A DNA stretch of 8,889 nucleotides from contig JAPUIR010000374.1 of assembly GCA_027296805.1 (NCBI GenBank), positions 1 through 8,889 of the forward strand, in the 5' to 3' direction. Shown here piece by piece: positions 7,208 to 8,889 of the stretch (the stretch's first letter is position 1; each line of letters begins with the position of its first letter). The notes under the pieces were generated by a model. It made no database searches and had not been told where the DNA came from. It worked only from the letters and a program-made list of their open reading frames with translations. A program made the translations under genes and the position numbers. This DNA is from Chloroflexota bacterium (GTDB lineage Bacteria > Chloroflexota > Dehalococcoidia > Bin125).

Positions 7208-8644
7208 CTAGAGGGCGGGGCCCGCGAGAATGGCCGGATCGATGCGGCGCTCCAGCCAACGACCGTCGCCAGCGTCGCCCAGCAACTTCCCGTCGTCGAC
7301 GACGATCTTGCCTCGGAGCACCGTGGTCACCGGATAACCTCGACACTCGAAGCCCTCCCAGATCGAGTAGTCGGAGTCGGCGTGGAGGTCGTCGAGGGTG
7401 ATGGTGCGCTGGAGGTTCGGGTCGAGCACTGTGAAGTCGGCGTCGCTGCCGGGCTGAATCGCGCCTTTGCGTGGATACATGCCCAGAATGCGAGCGGCGT
7501 TGGAGGCGACAACGTCCGCGAAGCGATTGAGAGTCATGCCTCGCTCTTGTACCAGCTTTGTAAAGGCGACGGGCACGCGAGTCTCGATCCCGTTGTGGCC
7601 TCCGCAGACCGTCTCCAGCGTCTGCCCCGAGAGCTTGACCGCTTTGCTGGTCGTGTATTCGTCAGTGGCGGTGGTGGAGAGGCGGCCGTCCATCAGGCCC
7701 GCGATGAGGGCGTCGCGGTCGGCCGCGGACTTGAGCGCGGGATACGTATGAATCGCCGTGCCTTCCGGCTTGCGGTAGTCGTCCCCGGTGAAATGAAGAT
7801 AGTGGTGGAGCGCCTCGCCATAGACGGGCAGACCGTCGGCGCGAGCCTCCGCGATCGCGTCGACGCCCTCGCTGGCCGTCGTGTGTACGAAGTAGACCCC
7901 GGCGCCGTGATACCGGGCGATGCGAATCACCGCGCGGAAGGCCACATCCTCCGAGAGGTTGCTGTGGACGAGGGGCAAGTTGTACCCGGCGTCGTTGCCC
8001 TCGGCGATCAGACGAGTCCGAGTCCGCTCGACGATCTCATCCTCTTCGGCATGCACCGCGAGGATGCCCCCTTGTTCAGCCACCACAGCGCAGACATCGG
8101 CCAGGCGGCCGTAGGGCACGCGGGTGCGGCCGAACGTGGTGAAGACCTTGAAGGAGGCGATGCCAGAGTCGACGGCGGCCTGAATGCCGTCGATCGTCTC
8201 TTGGGGCACATCCCCGGCCAGAATGTAGTGGAAGGTGTAGTCGGCATAGGAATGACCGTCGAAGACGGCCCGCCGTACAGCCACGTCATCAACGATCGAT
8301 GGCCGCAGGCCCGCGGCGCTCGGGCGTCCGGGCGGCGCGAAGTCGACGATCGTCGTCACGCCACCGAAGAGCGCAGCCCGACTGGCGGCTTCGGGCGACT
8401 GGGTATAGACGTTCGGCGCACCCGCCCACTCCACGTTGACCCTCGTCGCGATGTGCGCGTGCGGTTCGATGCCGCCTGGCAGCACGATCTTGCCGCTCGT
8501 ATCGAGCAGGGTCGCGCCGTCGGCCGGCAGGGTGCCGGGGGCGGCGACTGCCGCGATCTGCTCGCCCTGGACGCCCACGTCGAGGGGGCCTGCGAAGGTG
8601 GGCGTCACCACCGTGCCACCGCGCAGGATCAGGTCGAAGTTCAT
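7208..8644 (-). CDS. Hydantoinase/dihydropyrimidinase-like amidohydrolase
   Basis: This 478-residue metal-dependent cyclic amidase has the size of D-hydantoinases and dihydropyrimidinases, which open hydantoin or dihydropyrimidine rings in the cytoplasm. The start at 8644 is chosen because GGAGGT (8651-8656, complement) lies 6 nt upstream and because the protein then begins MNFDLILRGGTVV, as the family does; the frame runs 17 codons further upstream without family similarity. The binuclear centre is complete: H62 and H64 (GGIEPHAH), the carboxylatable K166 (ASFKVFT), H198 (AVHAEED), H254 (FVHTTASEG) and D328 (TTATDEY). The end (WEGFECRGYPVTTVLRGKIVVDDG) is typical. Odd points are F171 where hydantoinases have a catalytic-pocket Tyr, YPALK where they have SPPLR, and TDEY instead of TDH. 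The substrate may therefore differ from classical hydantoins; dihydropyrimidinase, hydantoinase or a related cyclic amidase are all possible. No N-carbamoylase gene is seen here. It converges on aapP and diverges from the methyltransferase gene. Confidence 0.92.
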   Translation of the reverse strand: MNFDLILRGGTVVTPTFAGPLDVGVQGEQIAAVAAPGTLPADGATLLDTSGKIVLPGGIEPHAHIATRVNVEWAGAPNVYTQSPEAASRAALFGGVTTIVDFAPPGRPSAAGLRPSIVDDVAVRRAVFDGHSYADYTFHYILAGDVPQETIDGIQAAVDSGIASFKVFTTFGRTRVPYGRLADVCAVVAEQGGILAVHAEEDEIVERTRTRLIAEGNDAGYNLPLVHSNLSEDVAFRAVIRIARYHGAGVYFVHTTASEGVDAIAEARADGLPVYGEALHHYLHFTGDDYRKPEGTAIHTYPALKSAADRDALIAGLMDGRLSTTATDEYTTSKAVKLSGQTLETVCGGHNGIETRVPVAFTKLVQERGMTLNRFADVVASNAARILGMYPRKGAIQPGSDADFTVLDPNLQRTITLDDLHADSDYSIWEGFECRGYPVTTVLRGKIVVDDGKLLGDAGDGRWLERRIDPAILAGPAL

Positions 8645-8751
8645 CACCGCACCTCCCTGGCACGCGAGGATACTGCCCGCAGGCCCAGCAAGCACCGCTG
8701 AGCGACCATAGGTTCAACCTGACGGCTAGGAACGGACGGAGGCGACGTGCG
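8645..8751. promoter_or_regulatory. Divergent intergenic region with an 11-bp odd palindrome
   Basis: This gap must carry the promoters of both divergent genes. AGGTT-C-AACCT (8710-8720) is a short perfect palindrome and a possible operator half-way between the two starts. On the - strand TATCCT (complement 8667-8672) is a possible -10 box for the amidohydrolase, but no good -35 accompanies it. Both ribosome binding sites are strong (GGAGGT at complement 8651-8656; GGAGG at 8738-8742). Confidence 0.35.
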
Positions 8752-8889
8752 ATGCCCGAAGCAGATGCAGACGCCCTGCGGGAGAAGACCGCGCTCCTCG
8801 GCGGCTATACGACGGGCGCCCTGGTCGCGGCAATGATGAGCGTGGGCGTGCGCCTGGGCCTGTACGAGGCCCTGCGTGGAGCAGGACCG
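8752..8889 (+). CDS. Probable SAM-dependent methyltransferase, N-terminal part (3' partial)
   Basis: Only the first 46 codons are inside the window and the frame stays open to the edge. GGAGG at 8738-8742 precedes the ATG by 9 nt. The translation begins MPEADADALREKTALLGGYT and continues TGALVAAMMSVGVRLGLYEALRGAGP. The helix ending in RLGLYEAL followed by GAGP matches the N-terminal dimerisation/winged-helix region that leads many class I methyltransferases, where the next residues usually read as T..ELA. The SAM-binding motifs would lie beyond the window, so methyl transfer itself is not shown. The gene is divergent from the amidohydrolase and may share a control region with it. The substrate is unknown. 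Confidence 0.65.
   Translation, partial: MPEADADALREKTALLGGYTTGALVAAMMSVGVRLGLYEALRGAGP

Noticed and set aside
7191..7228. CTCGC/GCGAG pairing (7204-7228) at the convergent aapP/amidohydrolase junction as a two-way terminator
   Set aside because: Only five base pairs across a 15-nt loop and no T run on either strand; not supportable as a terminator.
8645..8695. 17-codon upstream extension of the amidohydrolase
   Set aside because: A strong GGAGGT lies within this stretch just before the ATG at 8644, and the family N-terminus begins there.
7382..8701. 439-codon open frame on the + strand opposite the amidohydrolase
   Set aside because: It lies fully antisense to a gene with clear motifs and a strong start, shows no recognisable domain, and long antisense open frames are common in GC-rich DNA.

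Overview
This GC-rich window reads as an ordinary stretch of a bacterial chromosome with dense, intact genes and good Shine-Dalgarno sequences. No RNA genes, insertion sequences, CRISPR arrays or phage genes were seen. The solute-binding lipoprotein has a cysteine followed by an Asp/Gly/Ser-rich linker (CGDDDDGGG). That style is common in Actinobacteriota (Acidimicrobiia-like) and Chloroflexota, but the lineage cannot be fixed from the sequence alone.

Left part (1-2558), all on the + strand. First comes the C-terminal end of a CHRD-domain protein with a terminal membrane anchor, cut by the window edge. Three small-molecule metabolism genes follow: a SnoaL/NTF2-like protein, a CaiB/BaiF class III CoA-transferase with its catalytic Asp in place, and a VOC (glyoxalase-fold) protein. 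The last two lie 31 nt apart and probably share a transcript. Together they suggest activation of an acid as a CoA thioester plus lyase, isomerase or dioxygenase-type chemistry, but the substrate is unknown.

Middle part (2559-7190), + strand. This is a complete general L-amino-acid ABC importer of the Aap/Bzt type, in canonical order: aapJ (binding lipoprotein), aapQ and aapM (permeases), aapP (ATPase). The gaps after aapQ are very small (1-nt overlap, then 7 nt). The only large internal gap lies between aapJ and aapQ and holds a strong hairpin that may set the ratio of binding protein to membrane components. A 25-bp near-perfect dyad and a candidate promoter precede aapJ.

Right part (7191-8889). 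A hydantoinase/dihydropyrimidinase-like amidohydrolase lies on the - strand, convergent with aapP. It keeps all six positions expected for the binuclear metal centre but differs from classical hydantoinases at several substrate-contact positions. Divergent from it, the first 46 codons of a probable SAM-dependent methyltransferase run off the right edge.

I found no clearly new system. The points most worth a second look are the divergent amidohydrolase, the dyad upstream of aapJ, the aapJ-aapQ hairpin, and the uncharacterised SnoaL/CoA-transferase/VOC cluster.
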